From Candidatus Latescibacterota bacterium (GTDB lineage: Bacteria > Latescibacterota > UBA2968): a DNA stretch of 64,000 bases. Location: the NCBI GenBank assembly GCA_022823725.1, contig JAJEHL010000026.1, forward strand, positions 434,001-498,000, read 5' to 3'. The translations under genes and the position numbers were made by a program. The number at the start of each line of letters is the position of its first letter. Positions within the stretch are counted from its first letter, which is position 1. The notes under the pieces were generated by a model. The model was not told the DNA's origin and ran no database searches. It worked only from the letters and a program-made list of their open reading frames with translations. Shown here piece by piece: positions 56,897 to 64,000 of this stretch.

Positions 56897-57808
56897 ATGA
56901 ATCATCGACAATTAGGTAAAGACGGTGCCGACATCCCGGTTCTTGGCCTGGGTGCCTGGCCCATTGGCGGCGGTATGGGCAATATGGATGATAGGGATTG
57001 TATTGACACTGTGCGTACTGCTATTGACAGCGGTATTACTCTGCTCGACACTGCACAGGCATATCGCAGCAGCGAAGCCACGTTGGGCAGGGCACTCAAA
57101 GATGGCTATCGCGAGCGGTGCTTTCTCGCCACAAAAGTCAGTCGTCAATATTCTCGCGGGGATATTGAAAGCGCCATTGAAAACAGTCTGCGAAATCTCG
57201 ATGTCGATTACGTAGATTTGTATCAAATCCACAGTTGGAATCCGCAATATCCCATTGAAGAGAGCATGGAAACTATGGCCCGGCTGCAAGAGCAGGGCAA
57301 AACGCGCTTTATCGGGATTTCCAATTTCAATGCGGCACAGATGCAACAGGCGTACGATATTGCCCCATTTCATTCGAATCAACCGCGCTACAATATGTTT
57401 GATCGGAATATTGAAGTTGAGGATCTGGATTTTTGCAAACAAACGGGTATCGGTATCCTCGCCCACAGTCCCCTGGGAAAAGGTTTGCTCACGGGCAAAT
57501 ACGCGCCCGACCACGTCTTTTCTGAAGACGATGAGCGCGCGAATTCACCCCGCTTTCAGAGCACTCTTTTTGCCCGTTATCTCGCAGTGGCAGATAAGTT
57601 AAAATCCGTTGCTGCCGAGAAAAATATTACGATGGTCCAGCTCGCCATTGCCTGGCTTCTTCGCCGCGAGGAAGTCACATGTGTGCTCGTAGGAGCGAAA
57701 AATCCCGATCAGGTCAAAGAACACATCGGTGCGGCAGATGTCGCGTTTTCGGATGATGAATTGGAACGGATTGAACAGATTTTGCAAGATACGCCGAACG
57801 GCTTTTAG
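56897..57808 (+). CDS. Aldo/keto reductase
   Basis: A 303-aa NADPH-dependent oxidoreductase of the TIM-barrel AKR superfamily. The catalytic tetrad is visible: Asp and Tyr in LLDTAQAYRSSEATLGRAL, Lys in FLATKVSRQ and His in DLYQIHSWNP. The ATG at 56897 follows AGGGAG and gives the usual start RQLGKDGADIPVLGLGAWPI. Its stop lies inside the AGGAGG ribosome-binding site of the amidohydrolase, so the two are cotranscribed. The substrate is unknown. Confidence 0.92.
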   Translation: MNHRQLGKDGADIPVLGLGAWPIGGGMGNMDDRDCIDTVRTAIDSGITLLDTAQAYRSSEATLGRALKDGYRERCFLATKVSRQYSRGDIESAIENSLRNLDVDYVDLYQIHSWNPQYPIEESMETMARLQEQGKTRFIGISNFNAAQMQQAYDIAPFHSNQPRYNMFDRNIEVEDLDFCKQTGIGILAHSPLGKGLLTGKYAPDHVFSEDDERANSPRFQSTLFARYLAVADKLKSVAAEKNITMVQLAIAWLLRREEVTCVLVGAKNPDQVKEHIGAADVAFSDDELERIEQILQDTPNGF

Positions 57809-57818
57809 GAGGTTTATT

Positions 57819-58634
57819 ATGATTATTGATCCCCATCTCCACGTGTGGAGCGATGACGAGGAAACCTATCCCTATGGTCCCAGCCAACCCCATGAGGCGG
57901 GTTCGGTCGAGCTTTTGTTTGAGACGATGGCGGACGCAGGGGTGGATAAAGCGGTTATTGTTCAGCCGATCCACTATCTTTTTGATAATCGCTATGTGGC
58001 GGACTGTCTCAAGCGGTATCCGGATAAACTGGCGGCGCAGGCACTTGTAGATCCCACGTCACCCGATGCCGCAGATGAACTGGAGCGGTTGCATAGAGAA
58101 GAGGGGTTTGGCGGGATGCGCATTCATTTGTCGCGTTATGGAGACCCTGAGGGTCTGGCTGCACCTGACAAGGATCCGCTGTGGGCGCGTGCCCGGGATC
58201 TGGGTCTGTGTTTCAATCTGTTTGGCGGAGCTGAGGATCATCAGCCCATCGAACCTATTATTGCCCGATTTCCCGAGGTCAATGTGGTGGTTGACCACAT
58301 CGCCGGTATTCCCGCGGATGAGCCGGATCCCAAACCGCTGTTGACCAATTTGCTCAATTGGGGACAATATCCCAATGTGTATGTGAAAATTTCCAATGTA
58401 GGTCAGCGATCCAATATGCCCTATCCGCACGGCGATACGCACGATATGATCAAGCGCATTTACGATGTGTACGGTCCCGAGCGTTTGATGTGGGGAACGG
58501 ATTTTCCCCATGTGTTCAGGAGTTGTGGGTACAAAGGGTCTCTGGATTTGATACGCGACCACATGTTCTTTAACGATGACGATCTCGAATGGATTTTGTG
58601 TAAGAGTATTCTCAAATTGTGGTCTTTTGATTGA
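57819..58634 (+). CDS. Amidohydrolase-family metal-dependent hydrolase (amidohydro-rel type)
   Basis: A 271-aa TIM-barrel hydrolase. The N-terminal MIIDPHLHVWSDDEE has the HxH metal site; later metal and catalytic residues are the His in VVVDHIAGIP and the Asp in MWGTDFPHVF. This group includes 2-pyrone-4,6-dicarboxylate and other lactone hydrolases and decarboxylases. The ATG at 57819 follows a strong AGGAGG. It is coupled to the upstream reductase gene, so the pair may act on one carbohydrate- or lactone-type compound. Confidence 0.88.
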   Translation: MIIDPHLHVWSDDEETYPYGPSQPHEAGSVELLFETMADAGVDKAVIVQPIHYLFDNRYVADCLKRYPDKLAAQALVDPTSPDAADELERLHREEGFGGMRIHLSRYGDPEGLAAPDKDPLWARARDLGLCFNLFGGAEDHQPIEPIIARFPEVNVVVDHIAGIPADEPDPKPLLTNLLNWGQYPNVYVKISNVGQRSNMPYPHGDTHDMIKRIYDVYGPERLMWGTDFPHVFRSCGYKGSLDLIRDHMFFNDDDLEWILCKSILKLWSFD

Positions 58635-58668
58635 GAGATTTGATATTGGTGGAAGTTCTCTAAAAATA

Positions 58669-58702
58669 AAAGAGCCATAACGCCTGAATGTTATGGCTCT
58701 TT
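58669..58702. terminator. Bidirectional terminator between convergent operons
   Basis: A perfect 13-bp stem AAAGAGCCATAAC (58669-58681) / GTTATGGCTCTTT (58690-58702) with an 8-nt loop. T-rich flanks on both strands serve the amidohydrolase gene on one side and the dioxygenase gene on the other. Confidence 0.93.
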
Positions 58703-58718
58703 CTGTTATTCGGTAACG

Positions 58719-59549
58719 TTATCCCAGTGCTTCGAGATATTCTTCGCCTTTGTGTTCGCGCAGCCAACTCTTGAGGGGGACGTCGGCTTCTGTGGGTTGC
58801 CACCATCCTTTGACATCTACACCATCGCCAAGTAGCTGACGGCGGATGGGGTCGCATTTGCTGAGTATATCTTCGGGCATGAGGTTGTAATCCAGCCCCC
58901 GCAGCCAGCGATAACTGTAGCCAAAGAATAACACGCGGCGCGTGACATCGGATGTGTTAATCCCTCGCCGGTGCCACATTCTGCGGTCAAAGAGGACGGC
59001 TGTTCCCGCCTTGACACATACGGGCATTATGTCGCATTCTTCGGGTTTTGTGTCCAGTTTGTGACTGTGCGGCACAATTTGCATTGCGCCGTGTTCTGGG
59101 GTGTCAACATCGCTTAACCAGTAACTGATTTTTAGCGATAAGCGCGGGTGAGGGCGTTCCATCTCGGGTACGGGTCGCCCGCCGTCTTGATGCCAGCCGC
59201 CCTGGCGTATCTTGTCTTTCTTTTTTTCGGGGGGATATACGATTAGATGGGAAATATAGAGCTGAATATTCCATCCCAAAATATCCCATAATAAGGGGAA
59301 TGTTTTGGGATTATCGAGTAATTCCAGAAAGGCATCGTCTTCCACAACGGTTCGGAATTTGCTCAACAATGCATCCGATTGCAGTCCCTTTGTCTCGCGC
59401 TCCTTTGCTTCTACCCGATCGACGGCGTCATTCAATCGCGCGAGGAGGTCGGGAGATAGGGCGTCTTCGACGATCAAATATCCCTCGTCATTGAATTGCC
59501 TGAGTTGCGCTTCTGTTGCGCAGTGTTGCAACCATTTTTTCGCGTCCAT
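58719..59549 (-). CDS. Phytanoyl-CoA dioxygenase (PhyH) family oxygenase
   Basis: A 276-aa Fe(II)/2-oxoglutarate-dependent oxygenase. The metal triad is H120-x-D122 (GGWHQDGGRPVP) and the distal His193 (RRMWHRRGINT); an Arg in TRRVLFFGYS suits 2-oxoglutarate binding. The FNDEGYLIVEDALSPDLLAR start is typical. Such enzymes hydroxylate lipids, amino acids or secondary metabolites and are greatly expanded in some FCB candidate phyla. It is the last gene of an operon with the APC permease and a second PhyH protein. Substrate unknown. Confidence 0.88.
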   Translation of the reverse strand: MDAKKWLQHCATEAQLRQFNDEGYLIVEDALSPDLLARLNDAVDRVEAKERETKGLQSDALLSKFRTVVEDDAFLELLDNPKTFPLLWDILGWNIQLYISHLIVYPPEKKKDKIRQGGWHQDGGRPVPEMERPHPRLSLKISYWLSDVDTPEHGAMQIVPHSHKLDTKPEECDIMPVCVKAGTAVLFDRRMWHRRGINTSDVTRRVLFFGYSYRWLRGLDYNLMPEDILSKCDPIRRQLLGDGVDVKGWWQPTEADVPLKSWLREHKGEEYLEALG

Positions 59550-59561
59550 GGTGTTTTCCTT

Positions 59562-61772
59562 TCACCCTCGCCTGCTGATCATGATGGTGGCACAGGTGAT
59601 ATTTTGTGCGAGGGCTGGTGCGAGTTGTCCAAATTGTCGGCGGTTTTTGTCAATGCGCTCCAATCCCAAAACCGTCAGGTCGTAGTTATTTGCCATATCC
59701 GTAATTGCCTCGAGGGGTTTGTTGTGGCGCACCACCAGGGCATCGGCTCTGGTGGGAACTTCTTCATTTGCATATTGCGTCAGTCTGCGCTGTGCGCGGT
59801 CACACTGAAAATCACTGCTGTGTTCGGGCAATACCTGCAAAAAGGTGACTTCGCGTTTGCCCGTGCGGCACAGACTGCCCAGCAAGCGGGCGCGAAATTT
59901 GTCGTGGGCACCGAGACTTCGCGTGGGTACCAGTACGCGATGTATGTTCTCTAAGTGCCAACCCGGTGGCGCGTGCAATACCACCACGTCGCACGCCACA
60001 GAACTGATGAGTTCTTCCAGATGGGCACTGTTGACGTCGCTCAAACCCAATAATAAACTTTCGCAGCGATGTACACGGGAGACTCGCACAATCTCGGGCC
60101 ATGGTTGTGGTGCAATGGTCATCAGTGCCTCGGGTGCAAGTCCAGAGGTAAATGAGGCTGTTACGGCTTCTCGGAGTACTGTCTGTGTGTCGTGTAAGGA
60201 GTGCGGAGATTCTTTCTCGCGCCATCCCTGTTCTGCTACGACAGACAATAACAATACGCGTCCCACGCCTGGCGGTGCGAGCGCGTGGGCAACTGCGACC
60301 ATGGCAGAGGCATTTTGAGGATTGGCTACGGGTACGAGGACCAGGGGGCTGCGACCGCGCATTTGAAGCAGTTGTGGGTCGAGGGCTTCGGCAGAGGCAT
60401 CGACAACGCGCGCGCGACGCGCCAATAATGCCCAATATAATAATCCGCCCAGTCCCAGCCACACCGCCGAGATCAAACCGGCAGTTGGCACGGATATGGC
60501 TTGAAAGAGTGCCAATCCAGCGCAACACAAACCGCCTGTAACGGGAATGAGGGGGAAAAATGGCGTGTGGAATGGTGCGGGTGTTCGCCGTCGCGTTCGG
60601 GCCAGGATGCTGGTCCAGTGCGTCATGGCAAAAGAGATGAGAAAAATCAAACTCGCCGCAGCGCCGGCAGCCGCCACATCGGGTACGACCATCAGCAGCG
60701 TTGCCATTGTCAGGGCACTGACACATATTGCGGTTATGGGCGTGTTATAGCGGATGTGTACTTCGCCAATGGATGCGGGAAGGGTGCGATCTTGCGCCAT
60801 GGTGAGAGCCACGCGGGAAGCCGCGAGCAAATTGGCCTGTAGTGCCGATAGCATGGACAAAATGGCGGCAATCAGCACGAGCCAGAAACCCGTTTCACCT
60901 AAGAAATGTCGCGCTGCCAGAGCCACTACCACTTCGGGATGGTTGGCGCTCAGGGTACCTATCGTATGTCCGGGTGGCACACCTACAGTCGCGATAACAA
61001 AGAGCAGGGGCAGATAGACGCCCAGAGCCGCTGCGAGAGACAAGAGCATGGCCCGCGGCAATGTGCGTTCGGGGGTGCGTACTTCGCCGGCAACGGCGGC
61101 GATGAGGTCAAAACCCTGGAGTGCGATAAAGGTGTATCCCATGGCTTTGAAAAATCCCGTTGTACCATGGGTGAGAAATGGGGTCAGGCTGGTGTGTATG
61201 GTCGTCAGACTTTTGCCCGTGAGTGCCCATAGACCGCCGCCGATGAGCACGGCGAAGACAGCCATTTTTGCAAAGTTGATCCAGTTGTCCCCGCCTCCGC
61301 TCGTGCGAATGAGGCCGAAGGTATAATAGGCTGTTGCGCCGATGGCCAGTGTCGCGACCATTGCATGTCCAAGAAGCCATTCTGGTGCAACGCCAAAGAG
61401 AAGACGCGCGCATTCTTGCAGTGCTATCGCAGCATAGGAGGCAAATCCCATTGCGTAGAGTACGCCGGCGACGATGGATGCAAACCAGCCTACCCATCCA
61501 AAAGCGAAAGCCGCGCGTACGGATAATACATTTTTGGCAAATGTATAGGTGCCGCCAGACTGGGGAAATGCGGTTGACATCTCGGCAAAGCTCAATGCAG
61601 TCAGTACTGCGATTACGCCATTGGCTGCGAAGACAAGTAGTGTCGCCGGTCCGGTGGTCGCGTAAGCTACGCCCGCAAGTGCCAGTATGCCGCCTCCGAC
61701 GATGGCACCAATGCCCACGCCTGTCGCACCTGCCAGGCCTATGGAACGTTCTATAGTTCCCTGTTTGTTCAT
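59562..61772 (-). CDS. APC-superfamily permease fused to universal stress protein domains
   Basis: A 736-aa transporter. Residues 1-470 are a 12-helix amino acid/polyamine permease (GLAGATGVGIGAIVGGGILA; SFAEMSTAFPQSGGTYTFAK). The rest is soluble and made of two universal stress protein-like domains (SPLVLVPVANPQNASAMVAV; IHRVLVPTRSLGAHDKFRAR), a known architecture in which nucleotide binding may regulate transport. It starts four bases after the upstream PhyH stop. The PhyH enzymes on both sides may work on what it imports, such as a modified amino acid (inference). Confidence 0.88.
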   Translation of the reverse strand: MNKQGTIERSIGLAGATGVGIGAIVGGGILALAGVAYATTGPATLLVFAANGVIAVLTALSFAEMSTAFPQSGGTYTFAKNVLSVRAAFAFGWVGWFASIVAGVLYAMGFASYAAIALQECARLLFGVAPEWLLGHAMVATLAIGATAYYTFGLIRTSGGGDNWINFAKMAVFAVLIGGGLWALTGKSLTTIHTSLTPFLTHGTTGFFKAMGYTFIALQGFDLIAAVAGEVRTPERTLPRAMLLSLAAALGVYLPLLFVIATVGVPPGHTIGTLSANHPEVVVALAARHFLGETGFWLVLIAAILSMLSALQANLLAASRVALTMAQDRTLPASIGEVHIRYNTPITAICVSALTMATLLMVVPDVAAAGAAASLIFLISFAMTHWTSILARTRRRTPAPFHTPFFPLIPVTGGLCCAGLALFQAISVPTAGLISAVWLGLGGLLYWALLARRARVVDASAEALDPQLLQMRGRSPLVLVPVANPQNASAMVAVAHALAPPGVGRVLLLSVVAEQGWREKESPHSLHDTQTVLREAVTASFTSGLAPEALMTIAPQPWPEIVRVSRVHRCESLLLGLSDVNSAHLEELISSVACDVVVLHAPPGWHLENIHRVLVPTRSLGAHDKFRARLLGSLCRTGKREVTFLQVLPEHSSDFQCDRAQRRLTQYANEEVPTRADALVVRHNKPLEAITDMANNYDLTVLGLERIDKNRRQFGQLAPALAQNITCATIMISRRG

Positions 61773-61776
61773 TGTT

Positions 61777-62625
61777 TTATTGTGAGGCTTTGGGAAAGGC
61801 TCCAGGCTGATGGTGTTCGCCGTTTTTGCTTTTGACGAACTCTGGGGGAAATGCGGTGCATATTTCGCCGTTTTTCATGCCCCAGCGATGTAGCGGACGC
61901 ATGCGCCCGGCGTTGATTTTGGGGTTTGTCCACACGCCCGCTATGGCTATGCGGCTGTTTGGACTGGGGTTTGGCGGGCTGTAATGCCACAGGCTGCTGT
62001 GCCAGCAGACCACGTCGCCCGGGTTGAGTTCGATGTGTTCTGTGCCGCTTTGTTCTATGCGCGTTTTTACGAGGTCGCGGGGCAGTTCACCGTGAATGCT
62101 GTCTTCGTACATGACATGTTGTACTATCTCTCCTTTGTGACTGCCCGGCACAAATTGCATACACCCATTTTCGCGCGTTGCCGGGTCGAGTGCCATCCAC
62201 GCATTAAACGGTTCGGTTTCTCCGTCGCGCCAGAGGCCGTTGTCCTGATGCCAGGGTGTTGCGCTGCCCGTTTTTGCGGGTTTTACAAATACGCTGTTGA
62301 ATTTGACGATGATGTCGTTGCCCAGAAAATGTCGCGCTATGGCGAGCATCTCTTCCCCTGCGTGAAATGTGTGCCAGATCAAGGGGGATTCGACGCAGAA
62401 ATTGCCGAGTTTTCGAAATCTCAGGGCGCGCGCTTCAGGGGTGTCGCCCATGGGGTCCATGGGATCTGCATTGGGGTTGCCACTTGGCTCGGGTTTGAGC
62501 AATTCATTTTTTATGACGCCGCGCATGTCAAAAGCAGTGTCTTCTGGTACGACGTTGCGCTCGATAAAGAATCCCTTTTCTTCCCATTGGTGTTTTTGTT
62601 CTTCAGTGGGTTTCCAATTATTCAT
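61777..62625 (-). CDS. Phytanoyl-CoA dioxygenase (PhyH) family oxygenase
   Basis: A 282-aa Fe(II)/2-oxoglutarate oxygenase, different in subgroup from the one at 58719. The metal residues are H126-x-D128 (TPWHQDNGLWRD) and a distal His in VVCWHSSLWHYSPPN. The GCMQFVPGSHKGEIVQH segment is typical of the ectoine-hydroxylase-like branch. It is the first gene of the operon. The ribosome-binding site is AAGGAGAT. The window has two such enzymes, which fits a lineage rich in them. Confidence 0.88.
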   Translation of the reverse strand: MNNWKPTEEQKHQWEEKGFFIERNVVPEDTAFDMRGVIKNELLKPEPSGNPNADPMDPMGDTPEARALRFRKLGNFCVESPLIWHTFHAGEEMLAIARHFLGNDIIVKFNSVFVKPAKTGSATPWHQDNGLWRDGETEPFNAWMALDPATRENGCMQFVPGSHKGEIVQHVMYEDSIHGELPRDLVKTRIEQSGTEHIELNPGDVVCWHSSLWHYSPPNPSPNSRIAIAGVWTNPKINAGRMRPLHRWGMKNGEICTAFPPEFVKSKNGEHHQPGAFPKASQ

Positions 62626-62783
62626 GGTATTGATCTCCTTTATGTAGAATGGAAAGACAATACAAATAATCCGACATTTCCGCGTTTGTCAAGTTTTTAG
62701 AATTGTCAGGCTATGGATTTTGGGGTTTACAGGGTTGGGGGGATCGGTTAAATTGCTCTTAAACTTAAACACGGAGGTGCGTT

Positions 62784-63695
62784 ATGCTTATTGCTACATC
62801 GCGAACAGTGCATACGGGTTTTGAGGATCAAGCCGCTCCTGTGCAGATTCTGGAAGGCGATGTTGCCGCGCTTGCAAAAGGCGAGGTTTATCGCGTTGTC
62901 GCCCTCAAGAGTGGCGATTTGTTTATATGTACCGAAACAGAGTCCCAAACGGTTGCCACGGGTATTGATCAGGATATCGAGTGCTTGATTATTTTTGACG
63001 AAGAACCCTTGCGCTTGCTTATCGGTACGGGCGAGTCGCATATTTATTGTTATGACGATGGCAAGACGCATCGCGTCGAGTCTTTTGACCAGCTTTCGGT
63101 GCGCGATAAGTGGTACACGCCCTGGGGTGGTCCGCCCGATGTGCGCAGTTTTGCCAGGACAACAGATGGCTGGGTTTATGCCGATATTCACGTGGGTAGT
63201 ATTATGCGTTCGGCAGATTGGGGTGAGACATGGGAGCCTGTAACGCCGGATTTGCACGATGATGTACACCAGGTGGCGACTTCGCCCCGGGATGATGATC
63301 GCGTGTATGCAAATACGGCGCGTGCGGTGTATGTGAGCGATGATCGGGGCAGGTCTTGGTCCCACCGGTCTGAGGGTTTTCCCTATTATTACGGTCGCGC
63401 TATTGCCGTGCATCCCGATGATCCGGATTGTGTGCTGGCTACGGTGAGCAAGGGGCCACACGGCGAGGCTTCAGGGCAGCTTTACAGATCGGATGATGCG
63501 GGGAGTACATGGGAACACGTTACAGCGGGTTTTCCAGGAACGGTTCCGCACAATATCGATACCTTTCACATTGCGTTTTCAAAAGATGGGTGTGCATGGG
63601 CGGCTGTGGATAAGACGCTTTATACCAGTGAGGATCGCGGTAGGTCATGGGCGCGTGTTTGGGAGGCGCAGGAGAAAATACGGATGATTGCATGA
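62784..63695 (+). CDS. BNR/Asp-box repeat (sialidase/sortilin-like propeller) protein
   Basis: A 303-aa protein with no signal peptide. Several Asp-box turns are evident: SADWGETWEP, SDDRGRSWSH, SDDAGSTWEH and SEDRGRSWAR, each in a beta-propeller blade. These occur in sialidases, sortilin and photosynthesis assembly factors, but the sialidase active-site Arg/Tyr/Glu set cannot be placed, so it is better called a propeller of unknown role. The ATG follows GGAGG. It is divergent from the PhyH gene and 21 bp upstream of the acetamidase-type gene, with which it may be cotranscribed. Confidence 0.82.
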   Translation: MLIATSRTVHTGFEDQAAPVQILEGDVAALAKGEVYRVVALKSGDLFICTETESQTVATGIDQDIECLIIFDEEPLRLLIGTGESHIYCYDDGKTHRVESFDQLSVRDKWYTPWGGPPDVRSFARTTDGWVYADIHVGSIMRSADWGETWEPVTPDLHDDVHQVATSPRDDDRVYANTARAVYVSDDRGRSWSHRSEGFPYYYGRAIAVHPDDPDCVLATVSKGPHGEASGQLYRSDDAGSTWEHVTAGFPGTVPHNIDTFHIAFSKDGCAWAAVDKTLYTSEDRGRSWARVWEAQEKIRMIA

Positions 63696-63716
63696 CATTA
63701 TCTTTTAGGAGTATCT

Positions 63717-64000
63717 ATGGCACATCACAATTTTACCCCCACGCATTATCATACGACCATCGGATCTCACGATCCCGTTCTGACCATTGAAAGTGGCGAT
63801 ACGCTTTCGACGACGACGGTTTGTGCAGGTGGCAGGGATATGACGGGCGAGCAGGTGACCGAGGGCGGCAATCCCCAGACGGGTCCTTTTTATATTGAGG
63901 GTGCAGAGCCGGGGGATTCGATTTCGGTTGTGTTTGATCACCTGATGCCCAATCGCTCGCATGGCTATACGTCTGCGCGCATTGCGCCCAATGTGCTCGA
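63717..64000 (+). CDS. Acetamidase/formamidase family protein, 3'-truncated by window edge
   Basis: An open frame with no stop before the window ends. The ATG at 63717 follows TAGGAG. The translation begins MAHHNFTPTHYHTTIGSHDP and continues GNPQTGPFYIEGAEPGDSIS and DHLMPNRSHGYTSARIAPNV, matching the N-terminal half of the FmdA/AmdA family, which hydrolyses formamide or acetamide to ammonia and the acid. It has no signal peptide. It is probably in one unit with the propeller gene. Confidence 0.85.
   Translation, partial: MAHHNFTPTHYHTTIGSHDPVLTIESGDTLSTTTVCAGGRDMTGEQVTEGGNPQTGPFYIEGAEPGDSISVVFDHLMPNRSHGYTSARIAPNVL

Overview
The window is a 64 kb chromosomal stretch from an uncultured-type, Gram-negative (diderm) bacterium with moderate GC content. 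Three things point loosely to the FCB superphylum, perhaps a Latescibacterota-like lineage: a short Bacteroidetes-style primary sigma factor, a DUF2723 membrane protein, and outer-membrane beta-barrels ending in Phe. The mix of sulfatases, phytanoyl-CoA dioxygenase-like enzymes and paired DUF6785-type membrane proteins fits the same idea. This placement is inference; there is no rRNA here. No tRNA, rRNA, CRISPR array, prophage or intact insertion sequence was seen.

Layout. 1-5.6 kb: end of an NtrY-like histidine kinase, a heparinase II/III-like protein, a sulfatase, an unknown protein and coaD. 5.6-8 kb: lon, convergent with coaD. 8.3-11.4 kb: a sarcosine-oxidase-like flavoenzyme, a RelE-type toxin-antitoxin pair and a secreted beta-propeller protein whose start codon lies in a terminator loop. 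11.7-13.6 kb: an orphan microcompartment shell protein with an unusual tail, a coiled-coil protein and rpoD. 13.8-24 kb: a repeat lipoprotein, DUF2723 protein, rhomboid protease, M23 peptidase, PpiD-like chaperone, nadE and an unknown exported protein. 24-26.5 kb: two outer-membrane barrels (one broken) and an exported dockerin-like protein. 26.8-28 kb: a nucleotide-sugar epimerase between two twin terminators. 28-35 kb: a complete F1Fo ATP synthase operon with two accessory membrane genes. 35-38.6 kb: a DUF6785-type membrane protein and a cytochrome c/PQQ sugar dehydrogenase.

38.7-45.6 kb is the most interesting block: a three-gene cassette of a soluble-adenylyl-cyclase-like class III cyclase (cyclase-AAA-TPR), a SulP anion transporter carrying STAS and cyclic-nucleotide-binding domains, and an MBL-fold hydrolase. 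Read together, these could make, sense and possibly degrade a cyclic nucleotide around an anion (sulfate or bicarbonate) transporter. 45.6-53.5 kb holds catabolic and repair genes (methyltransferase, enolase-superfamily dehydratase, SDR, sulfatase, PfkB kinase, msrB). It also holds a UGSC-family selenoprotein read through an in-frame TGA, translationally coupled to a thioredoxin-fusion partner. 53.6-64 kb: the second DUF6785-type protein, RNase D, aldo/keto reductase plus amidohydrolase, an operon of PhyH-APC/USP permease-PhyH, a BNR-repeat protein and the start of an acetamidase/formamidase.

Three copies of a short inverted-repeat element (13.7, 35.1, 51.5 kb) lie in intergenic gaps. Gene positions use starts chosen from ribosome-binding sites and family length. 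All functional calls rest on reading translations by eye; no database search was run.
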